Made by a program: the position numbers and the translations under genes. This document shows positions 9,328 to 18,917 of a stretch of DNA of 64,000 nt, one piece after another; positions within the stretch are counted from its first letter, which is position 1; the number at the start of each line of letters is the position of its first letter. Source of the DNA: JBEKHT01 sp049511715 (GTDB lineage Bacteria > Chloroflexota > Anaerolineae > Anaerolineales > RBG-16-64-43); contig JBEKXU010000005.1 in assembly GCA_049511715.1 (NCBI GenBank), positions 54,780-118,779 on the forward strand. Reading direction: 5' to 3'. Below the pieces are notes generated by a model. That model ran no database searches, was not told the DNA's origin, and was given only the letters and a program-made list of their open reading frames with translations.

Positions 9328-9913
9328 GGGCTTTGAATTGGATCCGTCGGGAAGGCGCCAAACCGGGTGCGAGTATAAGCCCAATTCGCAATGCGAATCG
9401 ATTGGCTGCCACGCCCAGGGCGGTCGGCAAGGGCCAGCGGCTCGGGCGGGCCCCCTTGAAAACAAGAAGACAGATATTTTTGGCGGTTGCCTTGGACGGA
9501 ACCTTCGAGTGTTGAATGGCGTGATTCACTCTGTTCGGTACAGCCGACCTTCCGGGAGGAGGGTTGTCTCTTGGCGCTCTGGTGACATCACTAGGTCCAT
9601 GGAAAGCATGCGGGCTGCTTCTTGGCCACCGTCGGTCTTTCCCCGGTGCCGCAACGTCCGTCGGATCAAGGCCCGCCTCGACCGCGGCGATTCTCCCTTC
9701 GAAGCCGCATCGGGGGTTTTGCGCCCCGTTGCGCCGTTTCGATTCCGCGAAGCACAAGATTCTCCATCGTGAGAAGCCAGGCCGTCCTTCGAGAGCCGAG
9801 GGCCCGACGACAGCCCAAGACGAAGAGAATCCGAAGAGCTGGCGACCTTACTTGGATCGCCCCTCGCCGTGAGTCCAGTGGATGCGCGAATAGACCTGGT
9901 GGCGCCGGGTCGC
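9328..9913. other. 586-base gap
   Basis: I see no gene here. Open frames on the plus strand are arginine- and serine-rich and have no family resemblance. Confidence 0.35.
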
Positions 9914-10894
9914 TCAGCGAGTTGCCCGCCCGCCTTTTAATTCCTCTCTGCGGCGGCGGTACTCGATGATCGGGTAATCCCCCCGGATCAGTCGCTCGCC
10001 CATCTTCAGGGCGGAGGCTGCTGGCTCATGCGTTTCGACGACCCGCCGGTCCTGGTGAGCGACGTAGACGTTGAAGGGCATGGCCAGCCGGTTGACCAGG
10101 GTCCTCAACCCCGGGAGGCGGACGAAATTCTGATAGAAACGCAAGTACAGAATGGTGTGGGTCGCGTCCACCGGGACGAACGCGGCGAGAATCCGCGTCT
10201 GCTTGCCGATGTAGTTCTGCCAGAGGTTGGGGAAAAGGAATTCCAGTTTGAACGGAGGTTCCGGCTCAAGGGGAACCTCGCGGGGCCCCATGGCCGGCGT
10301 CCCGTCGTCGATCCGGTTGAACACGTAGATATAGAACATGTCCGGGGATATCCACTTCACCCCCGGGCCGTCCACCAGTGTGCGCCCGCCTCGCCCGATG
10401 GTATTGGCGTGGATGAAAGGGACGTGTACGACGTCGAGCTGGTTTTCGATCACCCGACTGTAGTGGGCCCTCCAGTGGTCTTGCACCTCGGCGAAGGAGA
10501 AGGTGCCGTCCAAGTCGGTGAAAAAGGAGGGTTGCGAGGGCTCCGGCACCTGCCCCCCCCACCAGATCCAGATGAATCCTTGGGCCTCGAAGGTGGGGTA
10601 GCTGCGCACCTGAAAAGCCGCGGGAACGGCGGTGGAACGTCCATTGGCCGGGATGATCCGGATCTTCCCCTGTTCGTCGTACTCAAAACCGTGAAAGGGG
10701 CACTGAAGTCGGTCGCCGAGCACCTTGCCCAGGCAGAGTTGAATTCCGCGATGGACGCAAAGATCCTCAAGACAATGAGCGGCGCCCCGGGAGTCGCGCC
10801 AGAACACGAGGCGCTCGCCTAGCCGAAAAACACCCAAGGGCTTGTCGCGCAATTCGGACGAACTGAGAACCACGTACCATTGATTGGGGATCAA
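9914..10894 (-). CDS. Rieske 2Fe-2S aromatic ring-hydroxylating oxygenase, large subunit type
   Basis: A 326-residue protein. The Rieske cluster ligands are C46 and H48 in CVHRG and C65 and H68 in CPFHGFEYD. The mononuclear iron site follows in ENQLDVVHVPFIH (E150, D154, H157, H162). These enzymes use oxygen and electrons from a reductase to hydroxylate or demethylate aromatic or other cyclic substrates. No reductase or ferredoxin gene is adjacent, so the electron donor is unknown. The start is TTG at 10894, supported by GGAGG 6 bases upstream. It needs oxygen, while hypD nearby needs its absence, which suggests a facultative or micro-oxic life. Confidence 0.85.
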   Translation of the reverse strand: MIPNQWYVVLSSSELRDKPLGVFRLGERLVFWRDSRGAAHCLEDLCVHRGIQLCLGKVLGDRLQCPFHGFEYDEQGKIRIIPANGRSTAVPAAFQVRSYPTFEAQGFIWIWWGGQVPEPSQPSFFTDLDGTFSFAEVQDHWRAHYSRVIENQLDVVHVPFIHANTIGRGGRTLVDGPGVKWISPDMFYIYVFNRIDDGTPAMGPREVPLEPEPPFKLEFLFPNLWQNYIGKQTRILAAFVPVDATHTILYLRFYQNFVRLPGLRTLVNRLAMPFNVYVAHQDRRVVETHEPAASALKMGERLIRGDYPIIEYRRRREELKGGRATR

Positions 10895-11123
10895 GAGGTT
10901 CCTCCTCGCGAAAGCTGGCTCGGGAATAATTCAAGCCCCTTGGGGGGAATCGGGTCGGTGAGGAACGAAGCGGGCGACGGCCAGGAGGGTCGTCCGCGGA
11001 CCGCGCAGAACTCCCTCGGCTGCCTTCCCTGGGAACCCTGTCAGCTTAAGGCCTAAGGGCAGCCTCGTGGGATCCGCGCCAAAGTCGAGTGTCCGAATAC
11101 CCTGAAGACAAAGTGCGAGCGCG

Positions 11124-12023
11124 CTACCCGGCCGAGATCGACTGAACATCCCCGTTGGACAGCAGTTCAATCACCTTGATTACGGCCGAATGGTCGAGAT
11201 CTCCCCAACCATGGGCCTGCATCGAAGAGAACAGCTCATGCGCCAGGGCGGAGGCTGGAAGGGAACAGCCGAAGGCCCGAGCGGTTTCGCGAACGATGTT
11301 TAGGTCCTTGAAATGAAGCCGGCTGCGGAAACCGGGGGTGAAATCCCGGCGGATGACCCGCGGGCCTCTCACGTCCATCACTCGCGTCTGGGCGTAGCCT
11401 GCACTCAGAACGGACAGGACGATCGCAGGATCCACCCCTGCCTTCTGCCCCAGGACCAGCGCCTCGGCCATCCCAATCAGGTTGAGGGCCACCTGGATTT
11501 GGTTGCAGGCCTTGACTGTCTGTCCAGCGCCGGAGGGGCCGCAAAGCACGGGTTTCCCCAGCACCTTGAGGAAAGGCTCGCCACGCTTGAAAATCTCGAC
11601 GGGTCCGCCGACCATAATCGACAGGGTGCTATGGATAGCCCCGGTCTCGCCGCCTGAAACAGGGGCGTCCAGCATCGGGCAACCGCGCTTCCCGGCCTCG
11701 TTGGCAACCTTCACCGCCGTTACGGGCGAGATTGTCGACATATCTATCAGCAGGGTCCCCGCCTTGGCGCCTGCAAGCACCCCGTTGTCGTCCAGGTAGA
11801 CCTTCTCGACGTCTGGGGAATCAGGGAGCATGGTGATGACCACCTGAGCGCGGGCCGACACATCTCTCGGGGAGGCCGCGGAAAGGGCCCCTTGAGCGAG
11901 CAGTTGGCTCAGCCTCTCCTCGGCAAGGTCATAGCCGACGACCCCGTACCCTGCTTTCAGAAGGTTCTTGGCCATGGGAAGGCCCATAATGCCAAGTCCG
12001 ATGAACCCAATGTCGGTTTTCAT
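11124..12023 (-). CDS. garR: 2-hydroxy-3-oxopropionate (tartronate semialdehyde) reductase family
   Basis: A 299-residue beta-hydroxyacid dehydrogenase. The N-terminal nucleotide loop is GFIGLGIMGLPMAKN; the substrate loop is DAPVSGGETGA (residues 119-129); the catalytic lysine is K171 in KACNQ. The family reduces tartronate semialdehyde to glycerate or oxidises 3-hydroxyisobutyrate; the overall pattern is closest to GarR/GlxR, but the two are hard to separate by eye. ATG at 12023 has AAGGAGA 7 bases upstream; the longer frame upstream is not conserved. It is divergent from the SAM hydroxide adenosyltransferase and has no glyoxylate genes beside it. Confidence 0.82.
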   Translation of the reverse strand: MKTDIGFIGLGIMGLPMAKNLLKAGYGVVGYDLAEERLSQLLAQGALSAASPRDVSARAQVVITMLPDSPDVEKVYLDDNGVLAGAKAGTLLIDMSTISPVTAVKVANEAGKRGCPMLDAPVSGGETGAIHSTLSIMVGGPVEIFKRGEPFLKVLGKPVLCGPSGAGQTVKACNQIQVALNLIGMAEALVLGQKAGVDPAIVLSVLSAGYAQTRVMDVRGPRVIRRDFTPGFRSRLHFKDLNIVRETARAFGCSLPASALAHELFSSMQAHGWGDLDHSAVIKVIELLSNGDVQSISAG

Positions 12024-12518
12024 TAGCAGGTCTCCTTGGAACGAAGCGCCGTGAGGGACCTTGCGGGTTGGGTCCCAGGATCCGCGGAATAGCCTAACGC
12101 ACAACCACATATACCATGTCCCATGATTTGGGGGCCCTTCCAAGTGCGGTGGCATTTCCGGAACGCTCCGGGCCCCCAACTCCTGTCATCGGGAGAGTTG
12201 ATTGGTCAGGCAAGGGCGGGGCTGTCGAAGGCCTCGGGACAGGCGATTGGGAAATCCGCCGCTTGCAGTCCGGGTGGTTCCAGCGAGATCATCACTGGCC
12301 ATCCGGATCGAGAGATCCCCTTGGTTTGCGAGCCCAGTTCCACGCCGGGAGTCGGGCCGGATTCCAAGCCATGTTCTTCTTCCATCGGCCTCCAAAAGCA
12401 GGTTCGGGAACGGCTCCCCGGAGGCTCATCTATTCTCATCGCCGGCCGAGTTGCAGCTGCGAGTGTCCCAGAAAAGGGCTGCGTGGACTGGCTCTGCACA
12501 TTCGGATAAGATAAGGTC
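12024..12518. other. 495-base divergent intergenic region
   Basis: It lies between divergent genes and should carry both promoters. I found no convincing gene or RNA element. Short frames in all phases overlap one another and show no conserved motif. Confidence 0.35.
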
Positions 12519-13307
12519 ATGCCCATCGTGACCCTCACCACCGATTTCGGCACCAGGGACGGATTCGTCGGCGCGCTCAAAGGGGTGGTCTGGAGCATCT
12601 GCCCGGAAGCCCAGATCGCGGACATTACTCACGAGATAGCCCCGCAGAACATACGCGAAGGCGCTATGGCCCTTTGGCGCGCCTACCCCTTCTTCCCGGG
12701 CGGCACGGTACATGTGGCGGTGGTCGACCCAGGGGTGGGAACCACCAGGCGTCCCATCGCCGCCCGGCTCGGAGAACATGTCTTCGTGGGACCCGACAAC
12801 GGTCTTTTCACCCCCATATACGAGGATGCTTCAAGGCTAGGTCGGGGGGTTGAGATTGTCCACCTGACAAACCCTCGCTACTTTCTCCCCAAGGTCAGCC
12901 GGACTTTTCACGGTCGAGATATCTTCTCGCCCGTGGCCGCCCACCTGGCGCGCGGAGTCCCTTTCGCGGACCTGGGGCCGCCGGTTACGGACCCCGTTCG
13001 CATCCCGATCTTCCGCGCGGAGCGCACCGCCGGCGGTTGGAAGGCCCACATCTCCGTCGTCGATATCTTCGGAAACTTGACCACCGACCTGGCGGCGGCC
13101 GAGGTCCTCGGGAGAGGGCAGCCTCTTTTTCGCCTGCACGGCCGCGAGGTCCGGGGGCTGGCCGACTCCTACGGCCAGCGGAAACCTGGAGACTTGATTG
13201 CGCTGGTGGACAGCGAGAACAACATCGAGATTGCTGTCGTCAATGGTTCCGCCGCCCAGCTGCTGGGCGCCCAGGTGGGTGATCCCGTCGATGTTATTGT
13301 CCCCTGA
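12519..13307 (+). CDS. SAM hydroxide adenosyltransferase (DUF62 family)
   Basis: A 262-residue member of the fluorinase-like DUF62 family, of normal length. Visible landmarks are TLTTDFGTRDGFVGALKG at the N-terminus, the VVDPGVGTTRRP loop, GPDNGLF, and a C-terminal domain with DIFGNLTTDL. Characterised members hydrolyse S-adenosylmethionine to adenosine and methionine using an activated water or hydroxide. The physiological role is unclear. Start ATG 12519 fits the conserved N-terminus although the Shine-Dalgarno is weak. No operon partner follows except the mini-ORFs at 13.5 kb. Confidence 0.88.
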   Translation: MPIVTLTTDFGTRDGFVGALKGVVWSICPEAQIADITHEIAPQNIREGAMALWRAYPFFPGGTVHVAVVDPGVGTTRRPIAARLGEHVFVGPDNGLFTPIYEDASRLGRGVEIVHLTNPRYFLPKVSRTFHGRDIFSPVAAHLARGVPFADLGPPVTDPVRIPIFRAERTAGGWKAHISVVDIFGNLTTDLAAAEVLGRGQPLFRLHGREVRGLADSYGQRKPGDLIALVDSENNIEIAVVNGSAAQLLGAQVGDPVDVIVP

Positions 13308-13498
13308 GACTGATCCTGGGCCGGGCCCGGGTCACGTCCCCCGTCTCTGCCCGGAGGGACTAGAGTGCCCGTGACCAGCGAACCTACTCTCGTCGTCGAA
13401 CACCATCCTTTCCGCATCGCCGAGGTAGCCAGGGTCCGCCCAAGAGCCTGAGGGGAGCGGGCCCGTTCTCACTATCTTGAAGGTTCTCAGGAAGCCAT

Positions 13499-13686
13499 GT
13501 GAAGGAGTTCGCATGAGTCCGGGGATCGTCTTCATGCTGGTCGGGGCGGCCATCATTGTGGCCGCCTGGGCGTGGGGCAGAACACGCCGAAAGTGAGGGA
13601 GTTCGGATGGGTTCGGGGACTGCCCTCACGCTGGTCAGGGTGGCAGTCGTGGTGGGCGGTGGCGAGGGCGATCCGCCCGCAAGGGT
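13499..13686 (+). repeat. imperfect tandem duplication, two copies of 94 bases
   Basis: Copy one (13499-13592) and copy two (13593-13686) share GGAGTTCG followed by an ATG and then about three of four bases over some 75 positions. Each copy begins with its own ribosome-binding site and start codon. Copy two codes for a related start (MGSGTALTLVRVAVVVGG) but then drifts. Confidence 0.6.
13513..13596 (+). CDS. possible 27-residue single-span membrane peptide
   Basis: A short frame with GAAGGAG 6 bases before its ATG. It encodes a hydrophobic stretch of about 17 residues and ends in GRTRRK, the layout of a small membrane peptide with a positive cytoplasmic tail. It is too short to assign to a family. 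The same DNA is imperfectly duplicated 94 bases downstream, where a second frame begins the same way. Confidence 0.35.
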   Translation: MSPGIVFMLVGAAIIVAAWAWGRTRRK

Positions 13687-13726
13687 GTGGTGTGCCAGGC
13701 CTCTGTGAGCAGCGCGCCCTTTCCCG

Positions 13727-14863
13727 CTAGGAAGGCTCGAGCGGCAGAGAAAAGCGAATGGTTGTCCCCACCTGGAGCGTGCTTTCGGCGGTGATCTCTC
13801 CGCCGTGCGCCGCAATGAGGTTCTTGGCGATGGCCAGCCCCAGGCCGCTACCTCGCGATTCCCGCGACTTGAAGAATCGGTCGAAGATGTGAGGCAACTC
13901 GGCTGGCGCGATCCCGGTCCCGTTGTCCGCCACGGACACGACGACACGCCGGACAGGCAGATCGAGCTTGGCGGAGATCAGCACTCGGCCCCCCTGGGAG
14001 GTGTGGTGCAGCGCGTTCGCCGCCAGATTGGCAAGCACTTCGCGGATTCGCACCGGATCGACATCCAGCATCGGCAGATCCTCGGGAATCTCCGCCTCCA
14101 GCATGATCCCCGCCTCGCCAGCTTGGGGGCGAAAAGAGGAGACCACCTCCCCGCCCAGAACGCCCAGGTCGGTCGGCTCGCGGTGGAGCTCCAGCGCCCC
14201 GCTCTCGGCCAGCGAGAGGGTGCGCAGGTCCTCGATCAGCCGCGAGAGCACGTGCGTTTCTTCCAGGATGGGCCGGATATGGCTCTCGTCGCCCGGGTAG
14301 ACCCCGTCCAGCATTCCTTCCAGGCTCCCCTGGATCACGGCGACGGGCGTGCGCAGCTCGTGGGTCACATCGGCTAGCAGGTTCCGGCGCAGGATTTCGT
14401 CGGAGCGCAGGCGCTGGATCATCGAGTTGAGCGCGCGGCCCAGGGTGCGGAATCCCCTCGGCCCGCGCTCGCTCACCGTGACTGAGTAGTCCCCCGCTTC
14501 GACGCGGCCGGCCGCATCGATCAGGTCTTCCAAAGGCCAGGCGACCTCGCGAAGGCCAGCCAAGGCGGCTAACAACACGAGGATGAGCAACACGGTCGCC
14601 AGCCCCGGGAAAAGCCCGGAGATGGAGACCCTGGATCCCAATAGGCCCAGCACCCAGAGAATTCCGGCACAGCTCGACCCGGCCAGTATCAACACGGCAA
14701 GCAGAAAAACGACTTCGCATCCCAGCCGCGCACCATGATTGCGATGCCTGGGCCGGTGGTGCGACCGCGGGTGAGGGGGCCAGGATTCCCCTTCCGGCCA
14801 CCAGGGCGGCTGGTGGCGGGGGTGGCGGCGACGGCGAAGGGGAGCCTCCGGCCCGGGATTCAT
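13727..14863 (-). CDS. membrane sensor histidine kinase with His-rich N-terminus
   Basis: A 378-residue sensor kinase. Residues 1-48 are rich in His, Arg and Pro (seven His between 14 and 43). Two spans follow at about 49-70 and 82-103 with almost no outer loop, then HAMP, the dimerisation helix with phospho-acceptor H168 in THELRTP, and a HATPase domain with DNGTGI and GSGLGLAIAK. The short loop argues against a large periplasmic sensor; the signal may be sensed in the membrane or by the His-rich tail. Its ATG overlaps the regulator stop by 4 bases, so the two are cotranscribed and translationally coupled. It phosphorylates the regulator at 14860-15543. Confidence 0.9.
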   Translation of the reverse strand: MNPGPEAPLRRRRHPRHQPPWWPEGESWPPHPRSHHRPRHRNHGARLGCEVVFLLAVLILAGSSCAGILWVLGLLGSRVSISGLFPGLATVLLILVLLAALAGLREVAWPLEDLIDAAGRVEAGDYSVTVSERGPRGFRTLGRALNSMIQRLRSDEILRRNLLADVTHELRTPVAVIQGSLEGMLDGVYPGDESHIRPILEETHVLSRLIEDLRTLSLAESGALELHREPTDLGVLGGEVVSSFRPQAGEAGIMLEAEIPEDLPMLDVDPVRIREVLANLAANALHHTSQGGRVLISAKLDLPVRRVVVSVADNGTGIAPAELPHIFDRFFKSRESRGSGLGLAIAKNLIAAHGGEITAESTLQVGTTIRFSLPLEPS

Positions 14864-15543
14864 AAGTCCGCCAGCCTGTATCCGACCCCGTAGACCGTGA
14901 GGATGTAGCGCGGCGCGTGGGGATCGGGCTCGATCTTGCGGCGCAGGTTCTTGATGTGGGCGTCGATTGCCCGCTCGTAGGATTCAAAGGCCACGCCGCG
15001 CACCGCATCCAGAAGCTGGGCGCGCGTCAGAATGCGGCCCGGCTGGCGGGCCAGCGCGGCGAGAATATGGAATTCGGTCGGGGTGACCTCCACATCCCGT
15101 TCGCCGACGGTGACGCGCATGCGGGGAAGATCCAGGAGAAGATCCCCGGCCCGCAGAGTCTCCAGGTCCGACTCGGTGCCTCCCTCGCCGCGGCGCAGAA
15201 CCGCTCGGACCCTGGCCACGAGTTCCTTGGGGCTAAAAGGCTTGACCATGTAGTCGTCCGCCCCCAGTTCCAGTCCTACAAGCTTGTCGGTTTCCTCCCC
15301 CCGGGCGGTAAGAACAATGACCGGAACGCCGGACTCGCGCCGCAGGCGGCGGATGACCTCCAGCCCGTCCAGGACTGGAAGCCCCAGGTCGAGGACTACG
15401 AGGTCGGGCCGGCCGGCATGACAGGCGGCCAGGGCCGCCTCGCCGTCGTACGCGGCGGTCACCGCGTACCCCGCGCGCTCCAAGTAGTCGCGCGCGATCT
15501 GGACGATCTTCGGTTCATCATCGACGACCAGAATGGTCCGCAT
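14860..15543 (-). CDS. OmpR/PhoB-type response regulator
   Basis: A 227-residue two-domain regulator. The receiver domain has the acidic pocket DDE (residues 8-10), phosphorylated D52 in LDLGLP, T/A switch in LTARG and K in YMVKPFSP. The C-terminal winged helix shows PTEFHILAALARQPG and the recognition region ending in YGVGYRL. It binds DNA as the output of the adjacent kinase, probably controlling its own operon and the pump remnant upstream. The MFS remnant ends 25 bases before its ATG. Confidence 0.92.
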   Translation of the reverse strand: MRTILVVDDEPKIVQIARDYLERAGYAVTAAYDGEAALAACHAGRPDLVVLDLGLPVLDGLEVIRRLRRESGVPVIVLTARGEETDKLVGLELGADDYMVKPFSPKELVARVRAVLRRGEGGTESDLETLRAGDLLLDLPRMRVTVGERDVEVTPTEFHILAALARQPGRILTRAQLLDAVRGVAFESYERAIDAHIKNLRRKIEPDPHAPRYILTVYGVGYRLADL

Positions 15544-15568
15544 CTGCCCCTCAAGCCTCCGTTCCGAT

Positions 15569-16790
15569 TCAACTCCAAAGGAAGCGGGCAGGCAACCCGG
15601 AAACGCTGGGGCCGTCCCCGGCGGCCTGGGGCGCCAGCCCGAAAGCGGCCCACTCGAGCTTCCGGATCCCGGGCGCCCGGAGCCAGAGTACGGTGGCGAA
15701 AGCCAGGAGCAGCACGCTGCTTATGAGGACGATCAGCGGCTCCCCCCAGCGGTTGGCGGCAGCCCCGCTTGCGAGCGCACCCAGCGGAACCAGCCCCACG
15801 GTGGTCAGGGTGTAGAGGGACATCACCCGACCGCGTATGGCGTCCGCCGCCTCGCCCAGCAGGATCGCGTTGATCATGTTGAAAAGGATCATCATCCCCA
15901 GCCCAAAGCCGACCATCGCCAGGAGCGCCGGGAGGAACTGGCAAGTGAGCGAGAACGCCACGATGAAAACGGGAAAGATCAGCGTCCCGGTCGTGAGCGG
16001 CCGCCCCGTGAACTGGAAGTGGCCCAGCGAGGCGATCAGCACGGCGCCGAGGACACAACCCAGCCCGCATGCAGGACCTCCACGGACCAGGCCGGGAGAA
16101 CGATCATGCAACCCTGACCCAGGAGCGCCGTCACCCCGCTCACCACAACCAGGACAAGAACCGTCGCATGGGAGGCGACGTAGCCGACTCCTTCCCGCAG
16201 GTCCCTGGCCGGGGAAGATTGGCTTCGCCAGGCTGACGCGGGCGAGAGGCTCATGAGCCCAAGCGCCGCGATCACCGGCAGGAACGAGAACCCGTTCACC
16301 GCAAAGCACTAGGCCGGACCCGGGAGGGCATAGGTGATCCCGCCCAGCGCCGGGCCCACCACGGTGGCCAGGTTGAACATCGTGGAGTTCAGGGCCACGG
16401 CGTTGGAGAGATCTTCCCGCCGCACCATCTCCAGGACCAGCGCCTGGCGCGCCGGCGCGTCAAACGCGTTGGCGATGCCCAGGGCGAAAGCCAGGGCCAT
16501 CATCGAGGTCTGGGTGACCATCAGCACGGAGCGCTGCGAGATCCGGCCGTTGACCACTCCTCCGTAGAGCATGAGGAGCAGGGAAGGGACCCCGGCCGCG
16601 AACCCGACGTATCCCAGGTAGGCCGCCGAGTGAGTCAGCTGGAAGACGAGGAAGCCCTGGGCCGTCGCCTGCATCCAGGTTCCTATCAGCGAGGCCAACT
16701 GCCCGCCGGACCACAGCCGGTAGTTGCGGTAGCGCAGCGAGGCCAGCGCGGGCGGGAGTCTCAGTGCGCCAAGATGCGGGAGGGAAACAT
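15569..16790 (-). pseudogene. MFS drug/metabolite exporter, inactivated
   Basis: The N-terminal half (RYRNYRLWSGGQLASLIGTWMQ onward) and C-terminal half (to 15569) are clear members of the EntS-like MFS_3 group, but three lesions break the gene. The best start, ATG at 16790 behind AAGGGG, is one base out of frame with the conserved protein. A TAG at 16309-16311 replaces what is probably a Trp codon before CFAVNGFSFL. Near 16050-16080 a frameshift with loss of roughly ten residues follows EVLHAG. Downstream the frame resumes with GLGCVLGAVLIASLG. It is the middle gene of an operon with a His-rich protein and the two-component pair. Confidence 0.8.
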
Positions 16791-16801
16791 CCGCCCCTTC
16801 C

Positions 16802-17251
16802 CTACGGCTTCTGCCCTTCGGGTCCGGAGGGGCTTCCCGACTCGCCGTTGTGTTGCCGGCGGTGCCACTCCTCCGCCATCTCATTCCAGCGCCTGTGCCT
16901 GCGCCAGGGTCCGTGCGGTCCCGACTCCCCGTATCCATGATGGCGGTAGCCGTGCCCTCCCCAGACGATCATGCGGACCAGAGAGACGACCAAGAAGACC
17001 AAGAGGAGCGGGAAAAGACAGCCCAGGAGCCCGAGCCCCCAGCCGAACGGCGGGATCCAGTACGGTGCGTACGCATAGAAAGGCAGGGCCACGGTCGATC
17101 CGCCCTGCGGACCCGAAAGGGTCCTTCCCTGCTGCACTCCCTGAGCAAGCCCCGCGTGGTAGGCGGCCGAGGCCATGATTCCGGCGACGGCGAGAAGCGC
17201 CACCACCAGGAAAAGTGAGACGATGACACGGAATGCAATTCTTGCGGACAT
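16802..17251 (-). CDS. small His-rich membrane protein of a two-component operon
   Basis: A 149-residue protein with a first span at about residues 8-32, a loop with YAPYWIPPFGWG, a second span at about 72-94, and a cytoplasmic tail rich in Gly, His, Arg and Trp (GHGYRHHGYGESGPHGPWRRHRRW). I do not know a named family, but similar His/Gly/Trp-tailed proteins occur beside OmpR-type two-component systems in Chloroflexi and actinobacteria. It starts the operon that continues into the MFS remnant, the regulator and the kinase, so a role in sensing or metal or drug stress is plausible. The kinase also has a His-rich end. Confidence 0.65.
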   Translation of the reverse strand: MSARIAFRVIVSLFLVVALLAVAGIMASAAYHAGLAQGVQQGRTLSGPQGGSTVALPFYAYAPYWIPPFGWGLGLLGCLFPLLLVFLVVSLVRMIVWGGHGYRHHGYGESGPHGPWRRHRRWNEMAEEWHRRQHNGESGSPSGPEGQKP

Positions 17252-17681
17252 GACATCCTCCTGTTGAAATCGGTTTGTTCTCGTCGATTGTGTCAGGAGA
17301 TTGTGGAGAAAATATGAAGGGGAGAGGGAGGAAAGTGGCAGGAAAAGGGTTCCGCAGGCTAACCGGGCCTCCGGCTCATTCCCGGGGCTTGGAGAAATGC
17401 GCCGCCTGGTTCCATGGTGGGCTCTGCCCTCCAGAGCCCCTGACCCAAGGAGAGGTCACCGCTTCGCGTGCCGCTGCAAATCAGTTTCCTTGAGGAACGG
17501 GAGGTCCGGATGGGGCCCTCTCTTTCCCCTCGAAGGTAGAATCAGCCCGGTCCCGGCCAGGCAGTAGCGAAGCGCGGCAGCAAGTCGGTCTGGCTGCTGG
17601 CTCGGCCGGGCCAAAGCATCCGCGTCTTCCATCACCTTCGGCCCGCGGACGGCACAGTTCCAGAGGGCGGCGAGGAATGGA
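17252..17681. other. 430-base divergent promoter region
   Basis: It separates the divergent His-rich membrane protein operon and the EamA transporter. No gene is supported. Control sites for the response regulator would be expected here, but I saw no clear direct repeats. Confidence 0.35.
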
Positions 17682-18578
17682 TTGAAGATCTCCAGCAGCA
17701 GCCGGTTGGCCGGGGTGGTCCTCATCGTCATCTCGGCCGCATCCTACGGGACCCTGGGCATCTTTGCCCAGCTGGCGTACGGCGATGGGTTGGATGTCCC
17801 GACCCTCCTGTTCCTGCGCTTTGGAATTGCGACCGCCATCATGTGCGTCCTCCTCCTTCTCTGGCGCCAGCCCCTGCCCTTCGGAAAGACGCTCGGCGGC
17901 CTGATCGGCATGGGCGCGGTCGTCTACGTGGGCCAGTCCTACTGCTACCTGAGCGCCGTGAAGTACGCCTCCCCAGGGCTGGCAGCCCTCCTGCTCTACC
18001 TTTACCCGGCGTTTGTGTTCATCCTCTCGGCGCTGTTCCTGAGAGAGAAGATCACGCTGCTCAAGGGGTGCGCCCTGGCTCTGGCGCTGCTGGGGGCAGC
18101 CCTGACGGCAAATCCCCAGGGAGGATCCTGGGCGGGCGTGTTGCTCGCGATTTCCGCGGCGGTCATCTACGCCGTGTACATCATTGTCGGCACGGGCGTG
18201 ATGAAGGGGGTTCCGGCTGCTCCCTCGTCCGCGGTGATTTTGGCCTCGGCGGCCGTTGTGTACGGGGTCTTTGCCGCGGTGAGCGGACCGCATTGGCCGA
18301 CCACCCGAGCCGGATGGCTGGCCGTGATGGGGATTGCAGTGGTTTCGACCGTAATTCCTGTGGGCACCTTCCTGGCAGGACTCAAGCGAGTGGGCCCCAC
18401 CGATGCCTCGATGCTTTCGACTCTGGAGCCGGTCGTCACCGTTGTCCTGGCAGCCCAGGTCTTGGGTGAGAGGCTTCGGCCTCTGTCCTTGGTCGGAGGG
18501 GCCCTCATTCTGGCGGCCGTGCTTCTCCTGGCCCAGAGCGAATTGAGGCGCGCCCGCGCGGAGGCGGCGAGCGGGTGA
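17682..18578 (+). CDS. EamA/DMT-family transporter
   Basis: A 298-residue protein with ten hydrophobic segments arranged as two EamA repeats. The repeats end in similar motifs, YLYPAFVFILSALFLREKITLLKG in the first and STLEPVVTVVLAAQVLGERL in the second (the family has a conserved E-P-V and GE). It is an inner-membrane metabolite exporter or importer of unknown substrate. The start is TTG at 17682 with GAGGA 6 bases upstream. It is convergent with the carboxypeptidase. Confidence 0.85.
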   Translation: MKISSSSRLAGVVLIVISAASYGTLGIFAQLAYGDGLDVPTLLFLRFGIATAIMCVLLLLWRQPLPFGKTLGGLIGMGAVVYVGQSYCYLSAVKYASPGLAALLLYLYPAFVFILSALFLREKITLLKGCALALALLGAALTANPQGGSWAGVLLAISAAVIYAVYIIVGTGVMKGVPAAPSSAVILASAAVVYGVFAAVSGPHWPTTRAGWLAVMGIAVVSTVIPVGTFLAGLKRVGPTDASMLSTLEPVVTVVLAAQVLGERLRPLSLVGGALILAAVLLLAQSELRRARAEAASG

Positions 18579-18917
18579 CCCTTGAGCCAGCCGGCAGAGT
18601 CTCTCTTCCCTCTGGACCTAGTGACTGCGAGAGCCTGTCCTCTCCCCGGCCTAGTCCCTGAGGTCAACCGGCCGCCGCGAAGGCCGTGCGGTCAGGCTCG
18701 CTGTGGGCGGGCCGATGTGATTGCAAGGGGCGCCTTTGAACAGGTCAGCCGTGAGACGCCCTTGCCCCGAGGAAGTTCTCGAATTTCTTTGTCTTCGAAA
18801 GAATTACAAGACTTCCCCTGCGGAGGGCGGTGACACCAATGGGCTGGCAGACCCGGAGTCGCCGAGAAGGTGCAACTTTGCCGGTCAGTTGGAGCGAGCA
18901 TGGGCCGTTGGAGGCTA
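18579..18917. other. 339-base convergent gap
   Basis: It lies between two convergent stop codons. No gene is seen, and no strong terminator hairpin with a T-run stood out. Confidence 0.35.
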
